Source: Alicyclobacillus acidocaldarius subsp. acidocaldarius Tc-4-1 (GTDB lineage Bacteria; Bacillota; Bacilli; Alicyclobacillales; Alicyclobacillaceae). From it: 64,000 nucleotides of DNA. The translations under genes were made by a program, and so were the position numbers. The notes beneath the pieces were generated by a model that was given only the letters and a program-made list of their open reading frames with translations, had not been told where the DNA came from and did no database searches. Below are positions 46,777-55,892 of the stretch, in pieces. The stretch lies in the NCBI RefSeq assembly GCF_000219875.1, contig NC_017167.1, positions 3,060,049 to 3,124,048 on the forward strand, read 5' to 3'. The stretch's first letter is position 1. Each line of letters starts with the position of its first letter.

Positions 46777-47877
46777 TCAGACATTGAACCGGAAGTAGCA
46801 AACGTCGCCGTCTTGAACGACGTAATCCTTCCCTTCCAACCGCATCTTCCCCTGTTCTCGGGCTGCTTGAAAGCTTCCGGCCGCAACGAGATCGTCATAA
46901 GCGACCACTTCGGCCCGGATGAAGCCGCGCTCGAAATCGGAGTGGATGACGCCGGCGGCTTGCGGCGCTTTCGTTCCTTGGCGTATGGTCCAGGCCCGGA
47001 CCTCAGGTTCACCTGCCGTGAAGAACGTGATGAGCCCGAGGAGTTGGTACGCCTTGCGAATCAAACGATGAAGCCCTGGTTCTTCGAGGCCGAGATCGCG
47101 CAGGAAGGCGTCGCGGTCCTCCCCGTCGAGGTCCGCAACCTCTGACTCGAGCTGTGCGCACACCACGACCACTTCCGATCCCTCGGACTTGGCCCTCTCC
47201 TCGACCTGTTGAACGTAGGGATTCGCAGACGGATCCAGGAGGTCATCTTCCCCAACGTTCGCGACGTACAGCACCGGCTTTGCAGTCAACAGGTGAAGGT
47301 CTCGCAGGATGATTGCCTCTTCCTCGTTCAACTCGACGGATCTCGCCGGCCGCTCCGATTCGAGCGCAGCTTGAATCCGCTCAAGCGCCTCCACCTCGAC
47401 TTTGAAGCGCTTGTCGCCGCTTTTCATGTTCTTCCGAGCGCGGTCCAGTCGCTTCGCCACCGTCTCCAAATCCGCCAGGATCAGTTCCACGTTGATGATG
47501 TCGATGTCTCGAAGCGGATCCACCGTGCCGGCGACGTGCGTGATATCGCTGTTTTCAAAGCATCGCACGACGTGCACGATGGCGTCTACCTCGCGGATGT
47601 GCGCGAGAAATCGATTGCCCAGACCCTCGCCCTGACTTGCGCCCTTCACGAGTCCCGCGATATCGACGAACTCAAAGGCCGTCGGAACAATCCGTTTTGG
47701 ATGGACGATGTCTGCGAGCACCTGGAGCCGCGGGTCTGGAACCTCGACCACGCCCACATTGGGGTCAATCGTGCAAAAGGGATAATTCGCCGCCTCCGCA
47801 CCCGCCTTCGTGATGGCGTTGAAGAGTGTTGACTTGCCGACGTTCGGGAGGCCGACGATCCCAGCCTGAAGTGACAT
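46777..47877 (-). CDS. ychF: Redox-regulated ATPase YchF/OLA1 (YyaF)
   Basis: 366 residues from ATG 47877 (GAGGTG upstream); frame upstream is not coding. Obg-related P-loop ATPase: G1 [14 protein letters not shown]3 [10 protein letters not shown], the unusual NVGEDD in place of NKxD which favours ATP over GTP, central coiled coil, C-terminal TGS domain. Binds ribosomes. Own promoter. Confidence 0.97.
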   Translation of the reverse strand: MSLQAGIVGLPNVGKSTLFNAITKAGAEAANYPFCTIDPNVGVVEVPDPRLQVLADIVHPKRIVPTAFEFVDIAGLVKGASQGEGLGNRFLAHIREVDAIVHVVRCFENSDITHVAGTVDPLRDIDIINVELILADLETVAKRLDRARKNMKSGDKRFKVEVEALERIQAALESERPARSVELNEEEAIILRDLHLLTAKPVLYVANVGEDDLLDPSANPYVQQVEERAKSEGSEVVVVCAQLESEVADLDGEDRDAFLRDLGLEEPGLHRLIRKAYQLLGLITFFTAGEPEVRAWTIRQGTKAPQAAGVIHSDFERGFIRAEVVAYDDLVAAGSFQAAREQGKMRLEGKDYVVQDGDVCYFRFNV

Positions 47878-47909
47878 GTTGACACCTCGCCGCCTTGTTT
47901 GCAGGATTA

Positions 47910-47938
47910 AGTATAGAGATTCAGCCGAAGCTCGACAA
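47910..47938 (-). promoter_or_regulatory. Predicted ychF promoter
   Basis: Minus strand: TTGTCG, 17 bases, TATACT, start near 47903. Confidence 0.6.
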
Positions 47939-48070
47939 AGCTGTCGGGGAGAATTCTTGTCCATGTTGTACGCATGGGCGCATAGAATGTAGATGCAGAA
48001 CGTTCCGGGACATCTGTCCGGATAAACTTTCTCCCCGTTGGAATACTCATCATCAGAGGAGGTGATAGCG

Positions 48071-48187
48071 ATGCTGCGTCGGCTCTTGCGCCGCCTTCGC
48101 GTTCGCAAATTGTCGCCCAAGGCACTGGCCTGCGAGCCAAAGCGCGCCTCCATCCCGACTGCCCGCGCGTATCCCATGGCTTCATGA
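48071..48187 (+). CDS. Small basic ORF, 38 residues
   Basis: MLRRLLRRLRVRKLSPKA begins the 38-residue product, which contains one cysteine and a very basic amphipathic N-terminus. Support: AGAGGAGGTGATAGCG precedes the ATG, an almost perfect ribosome site with seven-base spacing, and a hairpin with a short T run on the same strand follows 69 bases after the stop. It is the only plus-strand gene among leftward neighbours. Function unknown; it may be a regulatory peptide, sporulation small protein or chance. Confidence 0.45.
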   Translation: MLRRLLRRLRVRKLSPKALACEPKRASIPTARAYPMAS

Positions 48188-48242
48188 TCGGGCGTGCCAT
48201 GTGCCTCGTCATCCGAATCCATGACACACCCGCGCATTCATA

Positions 48243-50276
48243 TCAGACCTGATGTGCGAGAGCTTCCTTCCCGGACGCTCTCGCGTTTTCATCGGGAGCG
48301 AAAGCGACCTTCTCCACGTCGCACAGGCAGTCATACAGCGCCGCTTGAATGCCGAAGTCGGCCAAGCCATCCGACGTGAAGTCGTTCAAGGTCACGCCCT
48401 GGCCGTGCCAGCCAATCTCCATCCGCACCACGCGCGGGTGACCCTCGGTCTGAACGCGGGCTCGCGCAATCACGCTCGCCTTCTTGTTTCGCACCCTTAC
48501 CCAGTCTCCATCCTGGATTCCTCGCTCAGCGGCGACTTCCCAACCTAGTTCCGCGATGGGATACGGTCCCTTCGCCTCCGGAAGTGTGTCGCGCTGCGAC
48601 ATCTGCCACTTCCGCGGGTGCACAGTCAGCAGCGTGTACGGCAAGTCGGCGTCCTGCGGAAACCTCCCCACATCGATGCGCGCGACGGCCGAATGGCCAT
48701 CTTTCACCGCCAGGGACGAGGCAAACTCAAACTTGCCGCTCGGCGTGAGGAATCGCCCGTCCTGCCAAGGTACACTCGGAACTCCGAGCCGGACAAAACC
48801 GCGCTCACGGAGTTCCTGCAGCTTGCCCTCCGGCCAACGCCTGAGCGCTTGGCGAATCCACGTATCCACGTCACCCTCCATGATCTCTGGTCGCTCGAGA
48901 GCGACGGCGAGATCGCGAAAGATTTGCCATTCGGGCCTGGCCTCTCCGCGAGGCGGTACCACCGGCCGAGCGTAGCTGACACAGTCGTGCCACATGGTGG
49001 TGTACACGACGTCCTCTTCCTCGAGCACGTTGGTGCACGGCAGTACGTAATCCGCGCATTCCGCCGTGGCCGTCATGAACGTGTCGATCACGACTTTGCA
49101 GCGAACCCGGCCCAAGGCCCCACGCAGACGGCCACTGTCCGGGACCTGCGCAACTGGGTTGCTGCGCGTGACAAACATGACCTGGATGGGCGGATCGGCC
49201 GCAAGCAAATCCGCGGCCAGCGTGGGGCGCAGCATCTCGCGGACATTCGCCCCGCGGCGATTCGTGATGGCTTCCTCGTCATAAAACCGGCCCAGTTGCC
49301 GCTGCGCGTAGTTCACACCGCCCCCCGGAACGCCGACCTGGCCCGTGGCTGCGGCGAGCGCGTCAATGGCGCGTATGGTCTGTCCCCCCTGCGCGTATCG
49401 CTGCATGCCAATGCCGAGCAGCGTGCAGACGGGCCTCGTCTTCCCGTACAGCTCCGCCAGAAAACGAATCTCCTCGATAGGCACATCCGTCCATCGCGCC
49501 ACTTCGTCGAGATCGTACCGGTCCAAATCCGAAGCCAGGTCCTCCCATCCAACGGCGCGATCGCGCAAGAACGCGTGATCAAGCCAGCCCTCGTCGCGGC
49601 AGATGCGAAGCGCCGCTAAGGCCAACAGGCCATCCGTGCCCGGGCGAGGATAGAGGACTTTGTCGGCGCGCCGCGCCAAATCCTGCGGCAGCGCGCTGAT
49701 GACCACGAGCTTGGCGCCTCGCGCCTGTGCCTCGCGAATGAACGGGATCATGTGCACGTTGGTATTCGCCACGTTGCGGCCCCACACCACGATGGCCTGC
49801 GCATGTTGGGCCATGTCTTCGGGCGCATGGCTATTGGCCTGCCCGAAATCGTACGTCTGAGCCCGGATGCCCGCGTCCCAACACAGGCTGCCGATGGCTT
49901 CCGAGCAGCCTCCGAGCCCGTAGAAGAAGCGCTGGTTCAAGGACTTGAGCAGCCCGCCAGATCCCCAGTCGTAGTAATGCAAAATCCCGTGATGCCCCAC
50001 CTCTTCGAGCGTCCGCCGAACCTCTTGGGCAATCTCGCGCATCGCCTGCTCCCACGAGATGCGGACCCATTCATCTCCTTCGCGCTTCAAGGGATAGAGC
50101 ACGCGATCGCGGCTGTTCCGCCGAACCGCGAGTTGCCGCCCGCGGTTGCAGATGGTGCCGCGCGTAATGGGATGCTCGGGGTTCCCGCTCAAGCGAATCT
50201 CCCCGTCTTCCCCGACCTCGGCCACGAACGCACAGGCATCGTAACAGTCAATCGGACACGCCGTCTTGACCTTCAT
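48243..50276 (-). CDS. yyaE: Molybdopterin oxidoreductase, YyaE-like
   Basis: 677 residues from ATG 50276. DMSO-reductase family with an N-terminal [4Fe-4S] pattern C-x3-C-x3-C in ACPIDCYDACAF and a fourth Cys in ICNRG, then the molybdopterin domain and a C-terminal dinucleotide-binding domain (ELGWEVAAERGIQDGDWV). A cysteine in SLCWDAG aligns with the usual Mo ligand position. Physiological substrate unknown; cytoplasmic, as no Tat signal is present. Position next to yyzM and ychF matches B. subtilis. Confidence 0.9.
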   Translation of the reverse strand: MKVKTACPIDCYDACAFVAEVGEDGEIRLSGNPEHPITRGTICNRGRQLAVRRNSRDRVLYPLKREGDEWVRISWEQAMREIAQEVRRTLEEVGHHGILHYYDWGSGGLLKSLNQRFFYGLGGCSEAIGSLCWDAGIRAQTYDFGQANSHAPEDMAQHAQAIVVWGRNVANTNVHMIPFIREAQARGAKLVVISALPQDLARRADKVLYPRPGTDGLLALAALRICRDEGWLDHAFLRDRAVGWEDLASDLDRYDLDEVARWTDVPIEEIRFLAELYGKTRPVCTLLGIGMQRYAQGGQTIRAIDALAAATGQVGVPGGGVNYAQRQLGRFYDEEAITNRRGANVREMLRPTLAADLLAADPPIQVMFVTRSNPVAQVPDSGRLRGALGRVRCKVVIDTFMTATAECADYVLPCTNVLEEEDVVYTTMWHDCVSYARPVVPPRGEARPEWQIFRDLAVALERPEIMEGDVDTWIRQALRRWPEGKLQELRERGFVRLGVPSVPWQDGRFLTPSGKFEFASSLAVKDGHSAVARIDVGRFPQDADLPYTLLTVHPRKWQMSQRDTLPEAKGPYPIAELGWEVAAERGIQDGDWVRVRNKKASVIARARVQTEGHPRVVRMEIGWHGQGVTLNDFTSDGLADFGIQAALYDCLCDVEKVAFAPDENARASGKEALAHQV
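48256..48284 (+). terminator. Plus-strand hairpin in the 3' end of yyaE
   Basis: GCGAGAGC and GCTCTCGC pair around 13 bases and are followed by GTTTTC on the plus strand. It lies downstream of the 38-residue ORF and would end its transcript; it is within the yyaE coding region. Confidence 0.4.
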
Positions 50277-50472
50277 CGACCGTTCCTCTCCTCTCCAAAA
50301 CCGCACGAATCAGCCGTTCAAAGCGCGATCGCGGAATCAGGACACTGTGGCCGCAGCGCTGGCACTTGATGCGGATATCCATCCCCATGCGGATGATTTC
50401 CCAGCGGTTTTCGCCACACGCGTGCGGTTTTTTCATCCGGACGATGTCGCCAAGCCCAAACGAGACCTGCAC
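50248..50472 (-). CDS. yyzM: DUF951 protein (YyzM)
   Basis: 74 residues from GTG 50472 (GGGAGG upstream). DUF951: GDIVRMKKPHACGENRWEI and the cysteine pair in IKCQRCGH, probably a small SH3-like nucleic-acid-linked domain. The last 29 bases overlap the start of yyaE. Neighbour of ychF across Bacilli. Confidence 0.92.
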   Translation of the reverse strand: MQVSFGLGDIVRMKKPHACGENRWEIIRMGMDIRIKCQRCGHSVLIPRSRFERLIRAVLERRGTVDEGQDGVSD

Positions 50473-50490
50473 GCGATCGCCTCCCCATCG

Positions 50491-51339
50491 TTACTCTGCA
50501 GCAAGCTCGCCGCCCGTTGTTCCTTGCGCTTCCTCGTTCTCGTGGAGCGCACGGTCCAATTCTTCCTTGATGCGCTCGTGCGCCTCGCGCTCAATCTCGC
50601 CGTTTTTGGTGGGAGCGCACACCGCAGTGGCCCGGATGACGAGATTCGTGTTGGAGACATCCTGCACGCCGAGGACTTCAACCGGTCCCGTCACGACGTC
50701 GGGGCGTTCCTCTTGGAGCCCGAGAAGCACGCGTTGCATGATGGATTTCACGAGATCCACGTCCACATCGTAGGGAACGGTGACGTCGATCACGGCCGTC
50801 GAATGCGTACGCGAGTAGTTGGTCACGCTGGTGATTTGACCGTTGGGAATGACCTGAACCTCGCCGGTCCACGCCTGGATCCTGGTGAGACGGATGCCGA
50901 TGGAAATCACCGTGCCCTTGAACCCGTTGATCTGCACGATGTCTCCGACACCATACTGGTCTTCGAACAGGATAAAAAGACCCGAAATCAGATCTTTCAC
51001 CAAGCTCTGCGCTCCAAATCCGACGGCTACGCCGACAATGCCCGCGCTCGCAAGGATGGCGGACACGTTGACGTGGAAGAGCGACAGAATTTCGACCACC
51101 AACACAAAGTATACCGTGTACCGGATGACGTTCGTGAACAGCGATTCAAGCGTCTTTCGCCGGCGCTCGTCCATCCTGGCGTGAAGAGACAACATGCGCC
51201 GCGTGATGCGAACACCGACGCGTATCAGGAATTGCGCCAGGGCGAAGAAGATGGCGATCCGGATGGCGTCCCAAATCACTACCTCGAGACTCGGGATGTC
51301 GGAAAGCGCCTTTTGTCGAAGGTCAGCCCAAAGTGTCAC
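50491..51339 (-). CDS. mscS: Small-conductance mechanosensitive channel, MscS family
   Basis: 282 residues. Three N-terminal membrane helices, with pore helix VGVAVGFGAQSLVKDLISGLFILFEDQY (Gly/Ala pattern GVAVGFGAQ), beta domain VGDIVQINGFKGTVISIGIR and cytoplasmic alpha/beta domain. Opens under turgor stress to release solutes. GTG start behind GGGAGGG. Confidence 0.94.
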   Translation of the reverse strand: MTLWADLRQKALSDIPSLEVVIWDAIRIAIFFALAQFLIRVGVRITRRMLSLHARMDERRRKTLESLFTNVIRYTVYFVLVVEILSLFHVNVSAILASAGIVGVAVGFGAQSLVKDLISGLFILFEDQYGVGDIVQINGFKGTVISIGIRLTRIQAWTGEVQVIPNGQITSVTNYSRTHSTAVIDVTVPYDVDVDLVKSIMQRVLLGLQEERPDVVTGPVEVLGVQDVSNTNLVIRATAVCAPTKNGEIEREAHERIKEELDRALHENEEAQGTTGGELAAE

Positions 51340-51373
51340 CGCTCACCCTCCCAGCCCGTCTCATGATGTCCCA

Positions 51374-51949
51374 TCATATCATAGTTCGAAACACGGGTAG
51401 GACCTGAACACCGCGAAGCATGAGGTCAAGAAGAGGATCCGATTCGAGCGGCTGAGGACGGCCAAAGAGGTTGAGAAAGATGGCGAGCGCGGGCGCAGCT
51501 TGGAGCATGGCCCACATCCCTGCCGACACGCCGAACGCGCCACTCATCAGCCGAGAGAACCAACCCATCTTCGGCGGTTGCTCTTCGTCGAGCATCACTT
51601 GCAGGAATCGATGGACACCCACAAACGCGCACCACACCGCTGTTCCGAGGAAGAGAGCCGTGATCCAGTCCAGCGCGTGGAGGGCCATCCATTCAGGCTG
51701 CGCAGCCGGGATCGCGCGGTGAAGCGAGCCCGGCCCGAACACAGGGACCTCTGCCCTCACGTGTTGCGTCATCCACGCCAGAACCGGTTCGGTGATGGAG
51801 AGATGGAGTACGACCCAGGGCGCCACCTGTGTGGCGACATACGTGCTGGCGTAGAAACCTGCCGTGTACAGCAGGGCGACTTCCGCCGGTTGCACCCCGA
51901 TCCAAAAGGCGATCCACGAAGCCCCCGCCAATAGGACGAGATCGACCAT
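51374..51949 (-). CDS. Membrane protein, possibly CvpA-like
   Basis: 191 residues from ATG 51949 (GGGGGGAG upstream). Four hydrophobic segments with a central loop; the order DLVLLAGASWIAFWIG, helix, then ITALFLGTAVWCAF and MSGAFGVSAGMWAMLQ resembles the CvpA layout. It is placed before mscS, divergent from yyaC. Low-confidence family call. Confidence 0.6.
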   Translation of the reverse strand: MVDLVLLAGASWIAFWIGVQPAEVALLYTAGFYASTYVATQVAPWVVLHLSITEPVLAWMTQHVRAEVPVFGPGSLHRAIPAAQPEWMALHALDWITALFLGTAVWCAFVGVHRFLQVMLDEEQPPKMGWFSRLMSGAFGVSAGMWAMLQAAPALAIFLNLFGRPQPLESDPLLDLMLRGVQVLPVFRTMI

Positions 51950-52048
51950 ACGCTCCCCCCGCGCTTCTACTTCGCGACCTGTCAGGACAGGTATAGTCGA
52001 TGATACGCAAACGTATACTGGGAATATTCCGTGTGAGGGGGAAATCGG

Positions 52049-52663
52049 GTGAATCGCCTGTCCACAGACGCTTCTTTGCAGAGCGCTCAGCACTTCGGCG
52101 GGCGCGTTTCGATGGAAAGCCCGGATGCGGTGTCCACCCTTGAGCACCAACTCGATGCGGCGTTCGCACAATACGGTAGACTGCCCATGGTCATCGTTTG
52201 TGTGGGGACGGATCGTTCAACAGGAGACGCATTCGGCCCCATCGTCGGATCCCGGTTGACGCGCAGCGTCAAGCTGGCGGGTGTGCATGTCCTGGGCACG
52301 CTGGATGAGCCCGTTCACGCCGTCAACCTGCAGGCGACGCTGCAGAGAATCGACGACTGGTATCCGGTCAAGCCGTTCGTGATCGCCGTTGACGCATGTC
52401 TGGGAAAGTTTGATCACGTCGGTCAGATTGCCGTCGATGTTGGGCCGTTGCGCCCTGGTGCTGGCGTCAAGAAGGTTCTTCCGGAGTTTGGCGATTTGTG
52501 CATCACGGGCGTCGTGAACGTCTCGGGCTTTATGGAGTACTTTGTGCTGCAGAATACGCGACTCGCCATCGTGATGCGAATGGCCGATATCGTAGCGGAA
52601 GCCCTGACTGCGAGCCTGATACGCTGGTACGAGCGACATCCCGCCATGAAATTGGGGATGTGA
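52049..52663 (+). CDS. yyaC: Sporulation protein YyaC
   Basis: 204 residues from GTG 52049 (GGGGGAAA upstream). Hydrogenase-maturation-protease-like/GPR-related fold: VCVGTDRSTGDAFGPIVG, GTLDEPVHAVNL, and ACLGK. A forespore-linked family conserved in spore formers; activity unproven. The stop codon sits inside a terminator hairpin. Confidence 0.93.
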   Translation: MNRLSTDASLQSAQHFGGRVSMESPDAVSTLEHQLDAAFAQYGRLPMVIVCVGTDRSTGDAFGPIVGSRLTRSVKLAGVHVLGTLDEPVHAVNLQATLQRIDDWYPVKPFVIAVDACLGKFDHVGQIAVDVGPLRPGAGVKKVLPEFGDLCITGVVNVSGFMEYFVLQNTRLAIVMRMADIVAEALTASLIRWYERHPAMKLGM

Positions 52664-52688
52664 TGGAATCGTCCGTCCTCACATCCCC
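52654..52688. terminator. Bidirectional terminator over the yyaC stop
   Basis: GGGGATGTGA and TCACATCCCC pair perfectly over 10 bp around 15 bases; the arm contains the yyaC TGA. It lies between convergent genes. Confidence 0.65.
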
Positions 52689-52697
52689 TAGGGCCTT

Positions 52698-53228
52698 TCA
52701 GGAAATCTGAGCTGTGGTTCGCTGTCGAGGCGCCCCGTGAAGGGCTTCCTCGATCACCGCTCGCTCCTCCTCCGTCAGCATATACGGGGAATCCCCGCCC
52801 TGCACCGGCTTGCCATACGTGACGGAGTCCTCTCTTCCATAAATCGAGGTAATCACAACGCCGTCGCCCTTTCCGTCGATGAGCGCGACCGAGTAGCTCA
52901 GGTCGCTACCCACCTCAGCGAAGGCGTTGTAGCGCAGGATGGCGGGCGTCGAGACTTTGGACTGAAGCGCTTCTTCTATCTCACGGAGATGCTCTTCAGC
53001 TTCGCGCAGTTTCATTTCGAGTTTGCGAACTGCGTCTTTGGTTTCTTCGAACACCCGCTCGAGATCCGCTGCGCTCGTGACCTCTTTCAACCGGTTGAAC
53101 TTCCGCTTCAAGCGCGCGGAGCGCGACAAAGCGACAGACGCGATGACGAGACAGATGATCGCCACAATGCCGCTGAACAGCGCGATGTCCAGCGCATAAG
53201 GCTGAAGAATAGAAAGCCCCATGGCCAT
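52698..53228 (-). CDS. DUF4446 membrane protein
   Basis: 176 residues: N-terminal membrane helix (about 10-32), a coiled-coil of acidic/basic heptads (LERVFEETKDAVRKLEMKLRE region), then the DUF4446 core with RYNAFAEVGSDLSYSVALIDG and VVITSIYGREDSVTYGKP. Conserved near parAB in spore formers; function unknown. Confidence 0.88.
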   Translation of the reverse strand: MAMGLSILQPYALDIALFSGIVAIICLVIASVALSRSARLKRKFNRLKEVTSAADLERVFEETKDAVRKLEMKLREAEEHLREIEEALQSKVSTPAILRYNAFAEVGSDLSYSVALIDGKGDGVVITSIYGREDSVTYGKPVQGGDSPYMLTEEERAVIEEALHGAPRQRTTAQIS

Positions 53229-53331
53229 TCGCCCCTTCTGAAACGACTGTCTGACACGATCCGCACGCAGTGATGGTCGGTAGTATGGCGAGTTCGCGAA
53301 TCCGCATCACATGCCAATGGCTGGACGACGT

Positions 53332-54036
53332 TCACATGTGCGAAATGGCGTGAATCACCACCTTGACCATGGGCGCAATGACGATAGCGGGTAATAGATT
53401 GGGAACTGAGATTCTGCGCAGTCCCGCGAGTTGGATCCCAATGGCGACAATCAGAAGACCCCCTGCCGCCGTAATCGGTTCAATGACCAACGGCGTGTCC
53501 AAGAAACTTCCGAACCAATGGGAGATGAGTGCAATCAGACCTTGGTACACCAGAACCGGTATTGCAGCAAGTCCGACGCCTGGTCCCAACGTTGAGGTCA
53601 GCACCACTGCGGAGAATCCATCAAGCACGGACTTTGCGAAGAGCGTCTTATGATCGCCCTGCAACCCGTCTTGCACTGCGCCCACGATGGACATGGATCC
53701 GACACAGAACAGGAGTGTTGCAGAAATAAAACCCTGCGCGATGGGACCTCGATACAGCCGGCGGAAACGGTCTTCCAACTGATGAGCCACGCGATCCAAC
53801 CGCATCTCGATTTGAAGAAGTTCGCCTGTCACCGCGCCCATCACCACGGAAAAGATGATGAGAACGATGTCATTCATATCGCTGAGCGCCATGCTGAGTC
53901 CAATGGCGATGACGCACAGCGCCACGCCGATCGTTACGGTTTCGCGCATCCGATCGGGAATACGGGGCAGCATGTATCCAATCGCTGTTCCCACTACAAT
54001 CGCGATGACGTCGACAATCGTACCAATTAGAAACAT
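53332..54036 (-). CDS. DUF554 membrane protein (YdfK/YqgA-like)
   Basis: 234 residues from ATG 54036 (GAGGTG upstream). Six or seven membrane segments; typical FLIGTIVDVIAIVVGTAIG start and LFCVGSMSIVGAVQDGL. Transport function suspected in the family but not shown. 37 bases after spo0J, so likely in its operon. Confidence 0.9.
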   Translation of the reverse strand: MFLIGTIVDVIAIVVGTAIGYMLPRIPDRMRETVTIGVALCVIAIGLSMALSDMNDIVLIIFSVVMGAVTGELLQIEMRLDRVAHQLEDRFRRLYRGPIAQGFISATLLFCVGSMSIVGAVQDGLQGDHKTLFAKSVLDGFSAVVLTSTLGPGVGLAAIPVLVYQGLIALISHWFGSFLDTPLVIEPITAAGGLLIVAIGIQLAGLRRISVPNLLPAIVIAPMVKVVIHAISHM

Positions 54037-54072
54037 GGAGTCACCTCGCGGCACAACATGGTGAGCCATTCC

Positions 54073-54921
54073 TCATGGAGCGTGCGCCAACATGAGGTCC
54101 ATGATGCGCCGCAGATCATCCTCCGAATAATAGTCGATCTCGATCTTCCCCCGCTTTTTGCCCGGCTGAATGCGCACCGAGGTGCCCAAATAGGCTTGAA
54201 CCTGTTCTTGATAGCGCCGGTATTCGGTCGGAAGCGAGGGTTTGTCGGTTTCACGTGAAACCTTTTTCGGCTGGTAGATGACCATCTCCAACTTTCGCAC
54301 GCTCCATGCTTCCTTCACCGTCTGCTCCGCCAGCCGAAGCTGATCCTCTTCATTTTCCACTGAGAGCAGTGCACGCGCGTGGCCCATCGTCAATGTTCCA
54401 CGTGAAACCATGTCCTGAATTTGAGCCGGAAGCTGGAGCAATCTCAACATGTTCGTGATGTGACTTCGACTCTGTCCCACCCGCTTGGCGAGCTCATCCT
54501 GCGTCAAGTGGCATTTCTCGATCAGCTTGGCGTACGCATCCGCGATCTCGATGGGATTGAGATCTTCGCGTTGCAAATTCTCAATCAGGGCAATTTCCAT
54601 CAGCAGGACATCGCTCAGGTCCCGAACCACCGCCGGCACGACCTGCAGCCCCGCCATTTTGGCAGCCCGGTATCGCCGCTCGCCAGCGACGATATCGAAT
54701 CCTTTCACCTGGCTCCGCCGGACAATCAGGGGTTGAAGAATCCCATGTTCTCGAATCGAGTCACACAACTCCTGCAATTTCTCTTCATTAAACGTTCGCC
54801 GCGGCTGATACGGATTCGGCCGAAGATCCCGAATATCAATCTGCACAATCTGATCTTCGTCCGAGACGTTGAGCTGCGGGATCAAGGCGTCCAAACCACG
54901 GCCCAGACCACGTTTAGCCAC
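54073..54921 (-). CDS. spo0J: Chromosome partitioning protein ParB (Spo0J)
   Basis: 282 residues from GTG 54921. [15 protein letters not shown] for Soj contact, CTPase motifs GERRYRAAK and [12 protein letters not shown], central HTH ([24 protein letters not shown]) and C-terminal dimer domain. Loads on parS and condensin. Overlaps soj by eight bases and carries two parS sites inside the gene. Confidence 0.97.
   Translation of the reverse strand: MAKRGLGRGLDALIPQLNVSDEDQIVQIDIRDLRPNPYQPRRTFNEEKLQELCDSIREHGILQPLIVRRSQVKGFDIVAGERRYRAAKMAGLQVVPAVVRDLSDVLLMEIALIENLQREDLNPIEIADAYAKLIEKCHLTQDELAKRVGQSRSHITNMLRLLQLPAQIQDMVSRGTLTMGHARALLSVENEEDQLRLAEQTVKEAWSVRKLEMVIYQPKKVSRETDKPSLPTEYRRYQEQVQAYLGTSVRIQPGKKRGKIEIDYYSEDDLRRIMDLMLAHAP
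54247..54262. other. parS site 1
   Basis: GGTTTCACGTGAAACC: perfect 16-base palindrome sharing the GTTTCACGTGAAAC core of the bacterial parS consensus. Inside spo0J, as in Bacillus. Confidence 0.85.
54394..54409. other. parS site 2
   Basis: TGTTCCACGTGAAACC: differs from TGTTTCACGTGAAACA at two bases (one per half). Inside spo0J, 147 bases from site 1. Confidence 0.75.
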
Positions 54922-55681
54922 GCGCGATCACTTCCTTCGCGAGCTCCATATACGACTCGGCGCCGCGCGATTTCGGATCATAGTGAATGATGGGCCTACC
55001 GTGACTCGGGGCCTCACTCAAGCGAACATTGCGCGGAATAATGGTCTTGTACACCTTGTCTCGAAAGAATTTTTTCACGTCCTCGATGACCTGCAAACCC
55101 AGGTTGGTGCGCGCGTCCAACATGGTCAGCACCACTCCCTCCACCTCGAGCGACGTGTTTAGGTGCTTTTGTACGAGCCGCACCGTGTTCAGCAACTGAC
55201 TAAGGCCTTCCAACGCGTAATACTCGCACTGGATGGGAATCATGACCGAGTCAGCCGCCGTCAACGCGTTCACGGTCAACAGGCCCAGCGAAGGCGGGCA
55301 ATCGATGACGATGTAGTCATATCGACTCCGCATGCCCTGAATGGCTCTCCGCAGCCTGACTTCTCGCGAGATGGTCGGAACCAACTCGATCTCGGCACCC
55401 GCCAATTGAATCGTGGCTGGAAGCACGTCCAAATTGTCGAGGCCTGACGGCATAATGGCATCCGCGATATTCACGTCGTTGATAATCACGTCGTAGACAC
55501 AGTACTTCACGTCGGCCTTGTTGATCCCGACCCCTGACGTGGTATTTCCCTGCGGATCGATATCGATCAGCAGGACGCGTTTGCCCAACGTCGCCAGACA
55601 AGCCCCGAGATTCACCGCGGTTGTCGTCTTCCCCACGCCACCTTTTTGATTGGCGATGGCGATCACGCGGGCGCTGGACAC
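54914..55681 (-). CDS. soj: Chromosome partitioning ATPase ParA (Soj)
   Basis: 255 residues from GTG 55681 (AAGGAGG upstream). Deviant Walker A KGGVGKTT at 13-20 with the signature lysine, Walker B DPQGNTT region, and [13 protein letters not shown]. With Spo0J controls segregation and DnaA activity at the adjacent origin. Confidence 0.97.
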   Translation of the reverse strand: MSSARVIAIANQKGGVGKTTTAVNLGACLATLGKRVLLIDIDPQGNTTSGVGINKADVKYCVYDVIINDVNIADAIMPSGLDNLDVLPATIQLAGAEIELVPTISREVRLRRAIQGMRSRYDYIVIDCPPSLGLLTVNALTAADSVMIPIQCEYYALEGLSQLLNTVRLVQKHLNTSLEVEGVVLTMLDARTNLGLQVIEDVKKFFRDKVYKTIIPRNVRLSEAPSHGRPIIHYDPKSRGAESYMELAKEVIARG

Positions 55682-55817
55682 GACAAGTCCTCCTTCAAAC
55701 TCGAACGAAATTCCCTAGATACTGTAGATCATGTCTCAACTCCTCTCATTCTACTGCAAAACCTCGGGGATTTCCGCTTCAACGTTGTGCGGATCCCTTC
55801 ATCGCGGGAAAAAACGC

Positions 55818-55841
55818 GGAAGCGGCCCCTTGGCCGCTTCC
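55818..55841 (-). terminator. Terminator of noc
   Basis: GGAAGCGGCC and GGCCGCTTCC pair perfectly around four bases; on the minus strand followed by GCGTTTTTT. Located 50 bases beyond the noc stop and upstream of soj. Confidence 0.8.
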
Positions 55842-55892
55842 TCTCTCTGCGGATCGCCTTCCACCTTACGCAGCCCTCTTTCATCTGTGCGT

